From Shinisaurus crocodilurus (taxonomy: Eukaryota; Chordata; Lepidosauria; Squamata; Shinisauridae): 64,000 bases of DNA. Shown here one piece after another: positions 10,831 through 23,465 of the stretch (position 1 is the first letter of the stretch; each line of letters begins with the position of its first letter). Where the stretch lies: the NCBI GenBank assembly GCA_021292165.1, contig CM037877.1:297988726-298052725 (forward strand). Reading direction: 5' to 3'. Position numbers and translations under genes: made by a program. Below the pieces are notes generated by a model. The model was not told the origin of the DNA and searched no databases. It saw only the letters and a list, made by a program, of their open reading frames with translations.

Positions 10831-13110
10831 TTCTTGGCCAGTGGAGCTGAGCCAGGACATTTTAGGGGGGGGGGGCGGGCTTGTGAGGGTGGCTCGGAGT
10901 GGCCGTGAGAGGAGAGGTCTTTGGGGTGGGAGCTTTCGAGTTGGGGTCTGGGATTCTCGGGGACTCTGGCTTTCTTGGGGGGTTCAAGTAGAGGGCACGA
11001 TTAGGCTGTTGTGGGATTGGAGACTAAAGGGGTGGTCTGTTTTTGGAAGGGTGTGTGTGTGTATTAGAGAGAGAGAGAGAGAGAGAGAAAGAATCTGGGT
11101 ATGTGGGTTTTTAGAAAGGGATACAAGGTTCCTGTGGTTTCCTGTATATTTCCTGCAGCTGAACTGGAAATATGGGAAGGTAGGAGATCTCTGCAAGAAG
11201 GTCTGTAGTTAAGGTGGGCATATGTGTTAGTGGATGGGGTTAGGGTCAGCCTAGAGCAGGCCCCCAGCATGGGGGGGGTGCGTTGGAAGAGCCCGTGGGG
11301 GTGGCTCATTGGAGGTGTTTCCCCCCTTTCCCTCTCATCCTTACTCTCTTGTTCCTCACAGAACCCCGAGGGTGCAGGCTGTGCCTTCACACAGCGCAAC
11401 ACGACCCTGGCGCACCTCAGGAATTTGTCTTCCTCAAACGTTACCGCACACACACACCCCAGCATCTGGATAAATACCTTGTACTGCCCCTATAGCTAAA
11501 GTCCCCTTTTCTATATGCCTTCACATGTTCAACACCCTATGCGCTCATGCCATTTCTTACAACTCTTTAAAAAAAAAAGTCGCACTAGTGGTACAGATTC
11601 CGAAATAAACAATTTCATGTTTATTTCTTCCAACCTCTCACATGCTTTAGATGCATATCCCTGTACCGTTCTCCCAGTCCCTTCCTCACAACCTCTTAGC
11701 TCTCACGTAACTAGATGTCGCATTACACTCACTCTCTTGTGTCATGTGCACGTGATAAGCAGATCCTTGTGTTCTCCACAGCTCCTGTTTATTTCCCTGC
11801 ACAGACCCACACGATTTGCACTTACATGCCCCATAGCTAATCTTTCCTCCACAATTCTTTCTTTTGTCTTACCTGTATCCTGCATCTGTCATGGGCATGT
11901 ACGTATAATTGTGCATGCATGCGCAGCCCCACATGCCAAGCAGAGCATCATGTCCCGCTCAGACATAGTCCTTTGTTTGTCAGAATCTGGCCCAAAACAT
12001 TTTGATGCCTGGGGAAGAAAGTCCACCTGGGAGCCCACACACAACTAGTTAACATGGGGCACGACACAGCGGGAAGATTTCCTGCAGAAGCCCCATGAGA
12101 AAGGAAAGGGAATTGCGCAAGAAGACCACTGCCCTTTCATCTCGGCACATGGCACGGCCACTCCTGCTGTACGTTCTTCCTCAGCCAAAAACTCAGGACC
12201 GTCTCACGTTCATATGCTGTCTTGCCCTCCTGAGCGAGGGCTGGGAAATATTTAAATGTTTTGGCAACCAGCCTCAGATTTTAGTGGTGAGCACTCTGCA
12301 AGGATCGAAATGAGATCCAGATTCTTGGGAGCCATTTTCAAATTTTTAGACACACCATTTTTTTCCAGTTTGGTCTTGGAGAATGAATCCTAGGGTATCC
12401 CATACGTCTTTACAATGCCACTTCCGCATGCATGCTTGGAGCAATGCCCACCCCCACCCCACCCCACCCCCGCCATGCTACCACACTGCCTTTTTTGATG
12501 CACAACACTTTGATTTCTTCCTTGTTCAGATTTCTCTTGCAATCTTTTGGCAGCTTCCAGCAATGCCTCGCCCCACTGCCTGTCCAAATTTCCTCATAAC
12601 CACACACGCGTCTCCCCCTCACATATTCTCTCCCCCCCCCCCGCAACATGCAGAACACACCCTGTAGACACGCCCCCTGCTGTCATATACGCACATGTTC
12701 TGTGGCACCTTTTTCACCCACATTTTCTCCTTGTTCACGTCTTCTGCCATGCCCCTACAAACCCCATTCTTCATCAGCGCATTTCTACGCATTTCTCTCC
12801 CCTCCATCAGCCCCTTCTTATATCTCATCCCCTTCAATTGCCCCGCCGGTATCCCTCACTTGCGTCTTCCTCTCTGTTCTCTTCACAACCATTTGGGCTA
12901 CTCTTGCATGCACTTTTACATGTGCTCGTGCACACAGAAGAACTAGAGACTCAAGTGTGTTTACGTCTGAGGTTCTAGTCAAGGGGTCATGCGTGTAAGA
13001 TGACACGGATATGTGCTTAGTAATGAGTCTGTAATAGCAGCCATGTATGTCTTTGTGAGAATGTGACTGAGTGCACATACCGGTATGTAATTAGTGTGTA
13101 TCTGAGAAGA

Positions 13111-13307
13111 TTGTGTGTGTGTGTGTGTGTGTAATGCTTTCTGTTGCACACATGCTTGCAAATGGCGAGACACGTTTTATATGCGACGGTGCAGTTCTGT
13201 GTAATGTTGCTGTGCCGTGTTGAGCAACAGTGGCTAAACATCCAGGGAGGGTTGTATGATACTGCGTGTGTGTGTGTGTGTGTGCGTGCGCGTGCGCGTG
13301 CGCGTGC
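13111..13307. repeat. GT/GC-rich microsatellites
   Basis: There is one GT run at about 13111-13133 and a second GT-to-GC run at about 13264-13307. Confidence 0.9.
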
Positions 13308-14721
13308 GGGGGGGCTTCCACAGAGGTTTAAGAGTAGGGGAAGGGAGGGGACAAAGCCCAGTCAACAGCAAAACAGGATCACCCCCAGGATGCTTAAGCA
13401 AAAATGTCAAGAAATTGGCTGTTGCGTCTTTGTGTCTGTTTCTGACGTTACTTTTAAGGCTCTGTGATGTGTACAAATGCAATGTTACACACATGGACAT
13501 GCCACATGCACACGTATTTATTTCATGTTTAAATAATGCACTTTATATTAGCTTCTGGAATTTTGCTGAAGTGTGGAAAACCTCCCCGCTCTAAGACATG
13601 TGGTGTAGAGGATTTTTGTCTGCCCGTGGGGCTTTGAAGGGGGAAGCTCCGGCTTAACGCACCTGCCCCCCCCCCCGCCCCCCGCAACCTATGCACAGCC
13701 CAGTCCACAGACTGGAAGAATTGCAGAGCTGGCCTAGGCAATGCAATGCCTGTGGAGGAAAGCCGTGCAAAAGCCGTGCCACAGGACGGCCCATTTTCAA
13801 GTAATGCTTCTCAACACGCCAGGTTTTGTGGTAAATGAAGTGTGTACATGCATGCCATTCTCTCCTATCCAGGGACTTCCTCATATTTTGGAAAACTTTA
13901 ACACATACGGTATGTTTCCCTTCTAAATAGAAAGACACACTTAAAAAAAAAGAAACATTTAAACATTCCATATGCCTCCCACACACACACACATACTGTT
14001 GGGCAAATCTTAACAATAAACCATAAGCAGTGTTTTCAAGTCCTTCACCTGCATTATCTAATTGTAATCCTCACAACAGCTCTGTAAGGTAGGTCACTAT
14101 GGTTCCACACACGCCACGCCCCATTACAAGTGGGGGACGACGACAACAGGGACCGAGGCGGCTTGCCTGGGTGCCTCCGGTGAGCTCATGACAGAGAAGA
14201 GGTTTGCATTAAGGCAGCCTTCCCCAACCCGGTGCTATCCAGAGGTGCTGGACTACAAGTCCCAGCATCCTCCCCGCCTCATAAAATAAATTTCTCTAAG
14301 CGTTTTACAATAATGAAAAAAATACAAATAAAAAGCACAAGAAAATCAACAATGTACAAGTAATAAACGTGCTAGCACAGCATAAAATGCAATATCACAT
14401 TGCAGGGGCTAGGATAATAAACAACATCTCAGGAAGTAAGATAAGAAAACACAGAAATAGTAAAATATTTAAAAATAGTTTAAAAGACCTTGACTTTAAA
14501 AATAAAAAATAAAAAGCCTGGGAGAACAGGGAAGTCTTACCCTGGCGCTGGAAAGATAGTTGCATGGGCGCCAGGCAAGCTTCCCTTGAAAGGACAAATT
14601 CCAGGGCTGGACCACTACCAAATAAGCCCCCCTCTCTTGTGGCCACCCTCCGAACCTCAGAATGTGGGAGGGGGCACTTGAAGTTGGCCCCTCCCCTCAT
14701 ACTAGAACCCAATGGGGGTCA

Positions 14722-15118
14722 CCCCATGAAGCTGAGTGGTGGGAGATTCAGGACAGATCAAAGGAAGGACTTCTTCACACAGTGCAGAGTTAAGCTATGG
14801 GATTCACTTCCACAAGATGTAGTGATGGCCACCAATTCGGACAGCTTTAAAAGGGGATTGGACAAACTCATGGAAGAGAAGGCTGTCAATGGCGACTAGT
14901 CCTGATGGCTCTATGCTCCCTCCAGTATCAGAGGCAGCATGCCTATGTACACCAGTTGCTGGGGAACATGGGCGGGAGGGTGCCGTTGCACTCCTGTCCT
15001 GCTTGTGGGTTTCCCATTAGGGGCAACTGGTTGGCCCCTGTGTGAACAGAATGCTGGACTAGATGGACCCTGGGCCTGATCCAGCAGGGCTCTGCTTCTG
15101 TTCTGAAGAAGGGCTTCT
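14722..15118 (+). mobile_element. LINE 3' fragment (CR1-related clade)
   Basis: The open frame ends FRTDQRKDFFTQCRVKLWDS ... LMEEKAV, the same arrangement as the C-terminus of CR1 ORF2 ([19 protein letters not shown]) but a different family. A conserved 3'UTR follows (GATCCAGCAGGGCTCTGCTT). It is 5' truncated. Related copies lie at 24188, 50013, 53633, 54665 and 57255. Confidence 0.75.
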
Positions 15119-16078
15119 GTGGATGACCTCAATGCGGTCGTCCCGACGCGTCTGGAGGGTGTCGGGCTGGGGAACGCTGAATCACAAGAGTTGCTGCCCG
15201 CTCAGTCTCTCAGCCGCCGCTTTGTACCAGCTCTCTTCTTGCCGTGTGCTCTCCATTTTACAGAGGAGTATTTTGAGGCATCCTCGCTAAGGCCAAACCC
15301 CAGAGTACGAAATCTGGCATTCCACCAGCCAGATGTCTGTATCGGAAGGAGACACTTCAGCACAAAGGTTGTACCTCGCCGGCTGGTACATGGGGGGTGA
15401 GAAGAATAGGGACAATCACAGCGGAAACTTTCTAAAGCCTTTGCCGCTGTTAGATGCCATTGCCTTTTTATAAGAATAAGCTCCCAGCATGGGGCCGTGT
15501 TTCTCGAGGGGCACGTGTCTGCGTGGAGGCCCACGAGAGGCTGCTGACAGAGCCCTTGTGGCAGGCTGCTGGCGGCCATCTTGTTTCGATGCCAGGCAGA
15601 CCGGGCCGGCGTCGGGCCTTTCCGTGGGGCAGCGTGGCAGGCTCGGTCGTGTTTTCCCTGGAGCGCTTCCAAGCCTTTCTGGATCTTCGTGGTCGCATTG
15701 GCTTCTCTCCCTCTTGTTGTTTTGCTCCCGTGTTGGTTTAGCACTGCCTCTCCTTTCGCTCCTGTTACACGAGCCAGGCCTCCTTTCTGCTGCTAACAGG
15801 AAGGAGCTGTCGTCTCGCATGGAAAAGGTCATCTCCTTGCATGGAAAGCGTCCCGGCTGAGCAGTCAGATAGGCCTTTGCTCGGAAAGGGAGGCGCTGAA
15901 ATGTTCAAGAAAGGGCTCCCGGTACACGGTGCACGACATTTCGCTCCGTAACACCACGTGTGCCCTCAGGCTGGATATTAAGAGGATTAAATGCAGATAA
16001 AGTAGATACGCATCTTAGCACATTTTAACTATCCTTCACACATCTCAAGTGAAACACACATTCAAGATCACTTAGGGT

Positions 16079-16187
16079 ACAATCCTGTGCACGTTTAGAC
16101 AGAAAACAGTCCTACAAAAGCATTGCTGGCTGGGGAATGCTGGGAATTGTAAGACTTTTCTGTCTAAACATGCATAGGGTTGTGTTC
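16079..16187. mobile_element. Palindromic MITE, family 3
   Basis: The outer arms ACAATCCTGTGCACGTTTAG and CTAAACATGCATAGGGTTGT are inverted. The interior keeps a shortened CTGGCTGGGGAATGCTGGGA core. Confidence 0.65.
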
Positions 16188-16631
16188 TTCGTGTGCATTT
16201 GCTACTCCTTCGTACCTTTATTCCTCTCCACTAGGGTGGCTAAGAATGGTTTAAGAAGAGTGGGTTCTTTTCCTCCCCTTCCCACCCACACAAGTGCGTA
16301 CTGAGATCGCATTGGGAGCTAGCCTAATATCAGAATCGTGATACCGAAGCTATGTGAATGCGTATAAGACCAGGGATTGGTATTTATTCTGGGTTAATTA
16401 AGAGTATGGGAGCTCTTTACCCATAAGAGTATGCGTTAAGGGTACAGGGTGGGGTGGAGACACCTCATACGCCTATGGTGTCAAAAAGCAGTAAAAGTTG
16501 GTGAATTTTGCCTCCCTTTTGTGATAAATGGGGTGGGTCATGTTCCATTTTAAATGAGTAGTAGTTCTGGATTAATGGATCTGAGTGACCTGCTTTGCAC
16601 ATTTGCACACGGGGCCGAGCAGCAGTGAGTG

Positions 16632-16982
16632 AGACTGAGGGGAGATATGATCGCACTCTTCCAGTACTTGAAGGGTTGTCACACAGAGGAGGGCCAGGAT
16701 CTCTTCTCGATCATCCCAGTTTGCAGGACACGGAATAATGGGCTCAAGTTACAGGAACCTAGATTCCACCTAAACATCAGGAAAAATTTCCTGACTGTCA
16801 GAGCAATAAGACAATGGAACCAACTACCTAGGGAGGTGGTGGGCTCTCCCAGTCTGGAGGCATTCAAGGTGCAGCTGGACAGACATCTGTCAGAGATGCT
16901 TTGACCTAGATTCCTGCATTGAGCACGGGGTTGGACTCGATGGCCTGGTAGGCCCCTTCCAACTCTACTTTTCTATGATTCT
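16632..16982 (+). mobile_element. CR1 LINE 3' end
   Basis: It encodes the last ~90 residues of CR1 ORF2 ([20 protein letters not shown] ... LDRHLSEML stop) and then the CR1 3'UTR with GGTTGGACTCGATGGCC and an ATTCTATG-type end. It is 5' truncated, as usual for CR1. Confidence 0.9.
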
Positions 16983-19900
16983 ATGCTGTCTCCCATGCAC
17001 TCGTCATTTCCACTTTCAATCAACCACCCAGGAACTCTTTATCGTGACGTCTGGACCCGGAACTCTGGGTTGTTTAAGGGTTAAGCCACCCAGAGTTAAC
17101 CCACCAGTTCCCAGGTTGCTTAATCCAGGAATTGGGCATTACGTGTGAACCAGGTGTGTGTGTGGGACAGGGATTGTGTTCCCCACTCAAACTATATCGA
17201 TCAGTGTTAAGAAACCGATACTCCTGTACCCGTGCGCATGGAGGCTTTCCAGACCCCACGCTCCATCGCTCTTTTTAGTGCGACTGTGGGCATCCTTAAT
17301 TAGGGTTGCCAACTGCTCCCCTTTCTTTTTGCTCCTATTACGAACGTTACAGTTGATGCAAGTAACTGGTTGGAGCGAAAGTAGCCTTATGATATACAGA
17401 ACTGAGTATTATACGGCTTTTATTACTTGTAATATAAGGTGTTGTTTCAGTGAGAAGTCAGTCCCTTAAGGGAGGTTTGTTTTTGGTACCTGTTCTGGGG
17501 GGCAGGCCTTTTACTTGAGGAGGCATGGTCTTCTTTGTCACTTCAAAGGACAGGACTTCTGAGAAGCAGGACCACCCAGTTTTGGGGGGATGTGATAGCA
17601 GTTCACAGAGCAGCATGGTGCCTTGGGAAGTATCTATCCATCATCCTCAGCAGCTTGGGGGTTGCATGTTTGAAAAGTGTGTGTGTGTGCGTGTATACCA
17701 GCCTTCCCCAGCCACGCTGGCTGGGAATTATGGGAGATGTAGTCCAACACATCAGGAAGGCATCAGGTTGGCTGGTATACACATATGTATGGTCAGGTGT
17801 ACTACTATTGCGTAAGATTTCGTGTGCTGTAAACATCTATGCATAGAATACACCGGAGCCTGTGTGAACATAAGAATTTTCGTGCAACGGATCATGCACA
17901 CCTGGGAATGCTGCTGCAGATTCTTTTGCGTTGGGCTTGCAACTGGGATTTGTCGTGTAAATGTGTGTCCTGTTGGGGCCTGCCTTGTTTGTGTATTTTA
18001 CAGAGGCAGTGCCCATCTATAGAGTGGTGGTGGTGGTGGTGGTGGGTTTGTTCCCTGTAAAAGCGGTGGGAGGTGACCTGGGTGGGGATGAAGGAAGCAA
18101 TATGGCATCATAGGCAACTCAGCCAATAATAATTCACATCTCTTCCGTGCCTTTGCTTCCTGCCTTGCCAATTGGCTCTGGAAGCTGTGAAGCTTTGTAT
18201 AGGCATGCCTTATTTTTAAAGGAACAGTTGTCTAAATATCCTTGACCTGTGATAATAAAGTAGAGAGCCCTTTCCCCCTTTCTGAGGTTCTGAGTTCAAG
18301 TTCCTCTGCTTGTTTGGCAATAGCGGATGGCCGGTTCTGGTTGCCATGGGACAGGATCCCTCTGACGATGGTGGGTGTAACCGGCTGTCTGCTCAGAGAA
18401 CTGCTGGACCCAGTCCTCTGTCTTTATCTGAAGTGACTTCCTTTGCTGTTTGCCCTCTTGGTTTCGGGGTGGGGGGTGGGGGCGAACAACCTGTTTGGTG
18501 TTCCTATGGTGACGCCTGGTGTTGTTTTTCGGTTAATGATTTGTGAGTGCTTGGTTACTTCCTTTGGCTTAAAAGTGATTTTCTTGTTGGGCTGGAAAGG
18601 GGGAAATTTGTCGGGGTTATTTATTTGCTTCATAATGACACCGGCTGGACCCTGTCTGACTCTAGCGCTCGAAGTTACGTCAGGCTGTGCCTGCCTGACG
18701 AACCCCCAGGCCTGTCCCGCTGTAGCGGACTCGTACCCCTGAAGAGTCCGCGGTTGTGTTCATCCCCTTCCCGCTCACTCACAGAGGGGTGTGCGTGTGC
18801 ACGTTGCACACACACGTGCATGCATACTTGTTTAAGCCGACTTGACTTGAAGCTTCACCAAAATCGTGCTGGACTGCGCCACTTGGCACATGCCTCACGG
18901 TTCTGAAGCCTGGGTCTTTGTGCTGCTGTTATATCAGGCTGTGTCCAAGAACCTCTTACATCAGCCTGTGCCTGTCAACTGCGCACAAATACCTCCCAAC
19001 TGTCCACCCCAGTGCTCCGGTTATATCCAGCTCTAATGACGTACCTAGCACAATTGCTTTCAGGTTTCCTGTAGAAGGCCCGGGAGCGAGTGCCGTCCGG
19101 TTTGTCCTGACACTTCTCCTCCCCCTCAAGACGCCCTCCAGGACATTGGCCTACATCCGACAGTATTCCCTGTACTCTTGACCGCATGGTTCGCTCTGGA
19201 ATTACGTCATGCCTACTGTATGCGAACATACAGACCCGTTTACTTTGCGCTGCTGAGAATCACACACAGGCCAGTTCTGTTGGGTGGCGCCTGTTCGCCA
19301 CTCTGACCCACATACCGGAATTTCATCCTTGGTGTTTTCCTGCCGTGCACAGGAATGTATATTTCCCGCACCCAGCCTGCACCCGAGACACGAATCCTAT
19401 TCCAGCCAAGACTATGTGAGCATGATAGGTCACACATCCCCATCTTCAGTTAAACCCAGCTGTAATATTGACCAGCACGTGCAAGTAGCTGCAGTTTCTG
19501 ACACACACACACACACACACTCGGATCGCAGCAGCCCATGCCTCCCAAGTGATCCTTGTGGCTACGCGGCAAGGGTTACGCTGCCTGCATACAGCAGGCA
19601 GTGAGTCTTGGATGCTGCGGCCTCCTTTTTGTTGGCAGCTGGAAAGGTTCCCCCTTCCTCTCCGCCTTGCTGCATTCTTCTAGTGTTAAGCTTGGGAGGT
19701 GGATGCGAACGCAACACAGTCTGCTGCGCTGAGATCACAGGCTCTCCGGAAATGGAAGGGGATCGGGTTCCCTCTGCAGAGCAAGCTCAGAGGCTCAGCA
19801 CTTGGGGAATACAGGCTGAGGAGTGGTGGGCGCTGTCGATGCCAGTGGGGAAAGCAGGGTAGGCACCGCCACCAGGAGGAACCCGGACTCCTGGGTTCTC

Positions 19901-20852
19901 TGAAGGAGGGTATCTGTTGGGCGTGAGGCAGGACTTAAGATCCTGTACTGAAGGGGAATTATGTCTAGTGATTACAAGTAGAATTAGATTAAGGCCTTCT
20001 GCAGCCTTTGCTTAGTAGCGGCGGGGCACGCTAAGACGGGAGAGTCTGGATTCGAACCCAGGATTTGCTCCTGGGGGGGGGGGAATATATATTGAGGGGT
20101 TTGGGGCACAGGAGGCTGTGACCCAAAGCCAGGGATCAAGCCGGGGGTGTTTCATGGCAGATGGTTTGCCACAGAGTGCTTGGCTTAAAATGGAAAGAAC
20201 AAGCAGGCTTGAGTTGTTTTGGGTGGGAAAAAGAGAGGACCAAGCATGTTGAGCTTCATAGTCATGCTATCTTCGGAACTACCGTATATCTCCACAAACC
20301 GGGGCTCCAAGGTCTATAAAAATAGCAACTTTGCAAGCTGTTGACATCCCCTCCCCCCCCCCCTTTTTAAAAAGGTTTCTGGATTTTTCATGAGGCTGAA
20401 TATAAGAACAGTTAGGGATTGATCTATCCTGTACCGTTCACTCCAGAATCTGCCTTTTAATGGTGTAGAGCACCCTGTAATTATTTGTTTTTTTTTTTTC
20501 TAGTAATACAAATATACCTAAACTTAAAAGTTGTCTGCATGCACGGTCTGGGCAGGTGGGGGACATGCTTTTATTTTTATTGTGCAAACATGGATAATGT
20601 TGGTTTTTCATGACTCTTGTGGGTGTAAACAGGGTGCGACTATTCTGTAAAATGTCATGCAGAACATTTGAAGGAAAGATGTTGAAAGCAAACAATTTTT
20701 CTACTATTGAGTGAGGCCAAGGAAATATATTCACATTTTAAAAATGCAGTGGGAATTGTTTTCCTTCTTATTTCTAGCCCAGCCTCATTTAAGGGTTCAG
20801 AGTGACTAACAGGAACTGTACGTAGTAGATAAGTCCCAGTCAGTGCTACGAT

Positions 20853-21312
20853 GGCTGGTTCACACAGAACGCTAACCCATGGTTTGTTTAAACCATGGTT
20901 CGTTGCCTTACCTAGTGTTTGTCTGGCAGTCAGTCAAACAAACCATGGTTTATTTTTTCAGTCCCTGAGTTTGTTACCCTCCTCTGCCTGCTGTCTCCCT
21001 GTATCCCAATTGCCTTTGCGGCACTGCAGTACTGGCATGTAAAGAGATTGAGTTTTTGGACCACTCTTACCCACTGCCACTGTAGCCTGATGAAACAACC
21101 TATGAATACACGATTCTGGGTTCACATGTAATGACAACCCATGGTTTAAACAAGCCACAATTCACAACCCAACAACAAACCACGGGTTCTCTTCATAGGT
21201 TGTTCGTGGTTAACAACCCATAGTTAACCCATAGTTCTGGGTTTGCACATAATAACAACCCGCGATTACATGCAATTACATAACGACAACCACCGTTACA
21301 TGTGAACCAGGT
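20853..21312. mobile_element. TIR element rich in ACCATGG palindromes
   Basis: The ends CTGGTTCACACAGAACGC and the complement of CGTTACATGTGAACCAGG form terminal inverted repeats. The interior repeats AACCCATGGTTT and AACCCATAGTT motifs on both strands. A similar right end occurs near 17145-17165. No coding capacity is seen. Confidence 0.5.
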
Positions 21313-21452
21313 CCATCTGTCGTATTTGACAGAGGGGAAACTGAGCCTCACAATCCTCCAAGCGTGTTTTCTTCCGTGGCGGGGTAGCCCATCACCTGGG
21401 GCTTGAGGAAATGGAATTCCTAAGAATTTCAGTGTTACTACAGTATTTTTCC

Positions 21453-21596
21453 ATGTATAAGACTATACTTTTTCCTAAAATTGTTAGACTAAAAATTGAG
21501 GGTCGTCTTATACACGGAAGTAAGCCGAGGAGAGAACCGCACGGTTGTGAAACTGCCTAGTGGGGGGCGTCTTATAGACGGAAAAATACGGTATTT
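21453..21596. mobile_element. Short TIR element (TATTTTTCC ends)
   Basis: Left CAGTATTTTTCCATGTATAA and right GACGGAAAAATACGGTA are inverted. Inside are repeated GTCTTATA motifs. It is a non-autonomous DNA element of unresolved superfamily. Confidence 0.6.
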
Positions 21597-21982
21597 TTTA
21601 AAAGCCTGTTTCTAGTTTTCATGAATGAGGAAAGATACCTGAATCCATGCCTGTGGTTTATTGGGGTGGGGGAGTGTCCATTCTGCCCCTCCCTTGAAGC
21701 CTGTGGTCCTTTTCCTGACCCCTGATGCATCAGTTCCCCCATTCCCATTCCCCCCCCCAACCTGTGGCTGACCCTGCCTGCCCGTTGACCCATTCTTCCC
21801 CCTCCGGAAAATCCCACATTTGAGCAAGTTGTGTGAAATGAAGAAAGCTGCACACATTTTATCGGTGTTGAGTACAGAACAGGGATGTTCTGGCTACGGA
21901 CCGAAGTCAGGAAGGGTGTGGGAGGCACAGATAAGAACTGCTTAGATTTGGGGTGACGCATTGCCTCTTTTCTTCCCCTCAG

Positions 21983-22065
21983 AGGGTCCCGCTCAGGCGA
22001 ATTTGGAGACCACACCGTGACGAGCAGCGACACAGATACCCAGTAGATGTGGTCACCTTGTCCAG
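21983..22065 (+). other. Candidate noncoding exon of ZBTB4
   Basis: It has a strong acceptor (polypyrimidine CTCTTTTCTTCCCCTCAG) and, 83 bp later, a strong donor (TCCAG|GTAAGG), on the ZBTB4 strand between the CpG island and the coding exon. An untranslated second exon fits, but without transcripts this is a prediction. Confidence 0.4.
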
Positions 22066-22160
22066 GTAAGGCACATTTCACTAACCCCCCCCCTTCCTTT
22101 CTGCTGGCTCTCCGTGGGGTCGTGCATCCCCGGTCTGGTGGTCCGGTCTGCCCTGCTTGG

Positions 22161-22612
22161 GTCTCCATGGAAACGCCGCCTGCTTCCAGACCCACTGCAT
22201 TTTCCTGTTCCAGTCTCCATAGCAACGGGGGGGGGCTGTATCTAGGCCAGTCACTACCTCCTTGCTTGTGTCTCTAGATGCCTGGATCTAGGCCAGGCCC
22301 TACTTCCCCGCTCTGGTCCCCATGGCAACCGCCATTGGATCTGGCCACCTCGTCTCCATGGCAGCGCAGGCTCGGCGCAGCTTTTCTAGAGCAGCTCGTT
22401 GCCTTCCTTCTAGAACTTTCTGTTTGGCTCGTCGCTTTTATTTATTATGGGTTTTGTTTTGTTTTTCCCCAAGCTGCCCTGCTCCGCAAAAGTCTCAGAA
22501 CCCCCGAGTCTCCTCAGCAGTGTTGTCTAGCGCTTCTCAAGATTGGCAGAGTTGGATCTGGAATTACCTGAGGCCTACCTACTCTAGAGCCTTATCCAGT
22601 CGCCATAGCAAC
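22161..22612. promoter_or_regulatory. Cluster of five RFX X-box motifs
   Basis: Five near-palindromic X-boxes occur in about 450 bp: GTCTCCATGGAAAC (22161), GTCTCCATAGCAAC (22213), GTCCCCATGGCAAC (22316), GTCTCCATGGCAGC (22352) and GTCGCCATAGCAAC (22599). All fit the RFX half-site pair with a 2-bp AT spacer. A sixth, GTTTCCATAGAAAC, is at 26073. Neighbouring text such as GGATCTAGGCCAGGCC suggests a decayed tandem repeat. Binding is not shown by sequence alone. Confidence 0.55.
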
Positions 22613-23051
22613 ACCAACTGGCCAGGCTTCTTGGCCTCTTCCTTCCTCCTTTTCTTTCTTCTAATATATCTCGAGTGTGGTGATCTCAATTAGCTGTTGC
22701 ACTTTTCATAGGCCTCCTTACATCCCTGGGCCTGACCGAATTGAGGCCCCTTGGTTGAATTTCGGATCATCCATGTTGACATTCATAGGGTACAAAAAAG
22801 AAAGGCAGCAATGCTGCTTTTACCATATTACTGCTTTTCTAGGCCCTCCTCCGATTACCCTAGTCACCTCAAGGCCTGTTGTTTCTCTATTCCAGGGTGG
22901 TTTTCTTTTTTCCAGTTCTGCAACCTGCATTCTGCAACCTCTTAATATTTATTCAGCTAGGCATGCCAGCAGGCTCTTGGCTCCCATCAGGGACGTGCGA
23001 GCTTGGTGTTGTGGGGTACACGGATGTGGGGCCATTTTCAGAGGCCTCTAA

Positions 23052-23465
23052 CAGAGGTGTTAGAGGGCGGCCCACTAGGGCTGGAGCCCCGAATCTTCCA
23101 TTTGGAGCCCCGAATCTCTGGGAGGCCCTCTGCCCCACCGCCCTGTTGTCCATGGGCACTTGCTGGAATAAAGGTGCAGGGGCCCTGGTGATCTCTGTTG
23201 CATCGGATCCCCCCGGAAGAGCTGGCTTTTGGCCCACATGTGCTTCCCCTCCTGCTGCTCCCCCCCGAATCTTTCGTCCTGCAATCAGATGCCCTCCTCT
23301 CCCCTGTCCATACATCCCTTTTTACAAATAGGGGTGTCCTTAGGAAACAGAGTCCTTTAAAGACACACTACAGAGAGACTTTAGAGCAAATGCAAACTAG
23401 CATATGCAAAGTTGTGCGGGGGGTTTTTGCTCCATGGGACCCTTCCGGTACCTAGCACTGCCTCT
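23052..23465 (+). mobile_element. Non-autonomous hAT-like element, unoccupied copy
   Basis: It shares its whole length with the elements at 42876-43974 and 52932-53513, including CCCACTAGGGCTGGAGCCCC and TACAAATAGGGGTGTCCTTA. At 23379-23386 it has a single CTTTAGAG where the 42876 copy carries a palindromic MITE flanked by two CTTTAGAG. Confidence 0.8.

Larger units (their letters stand above)
10130..21982 (+). other. ZBTB4 intron 1 (inferred), repeats only
   Basis: No conserved coding exon is visible. Recognised contents are GA and GT microsatellites, a LINE fragment (14722-15118), a CR1 end (16632-16982), a family 3 palindrome (16079-16187), two TIR elements (20.85-21.6 kb) and MIR pieces (about 14030-14190 and 21310-21350). 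The segments 11.45-13.0 kb and 18.65-19.6 kb are unusually rich in C and T and poor in G on the plus strand, with no repeat family I recognise. Confidence 0.5.
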
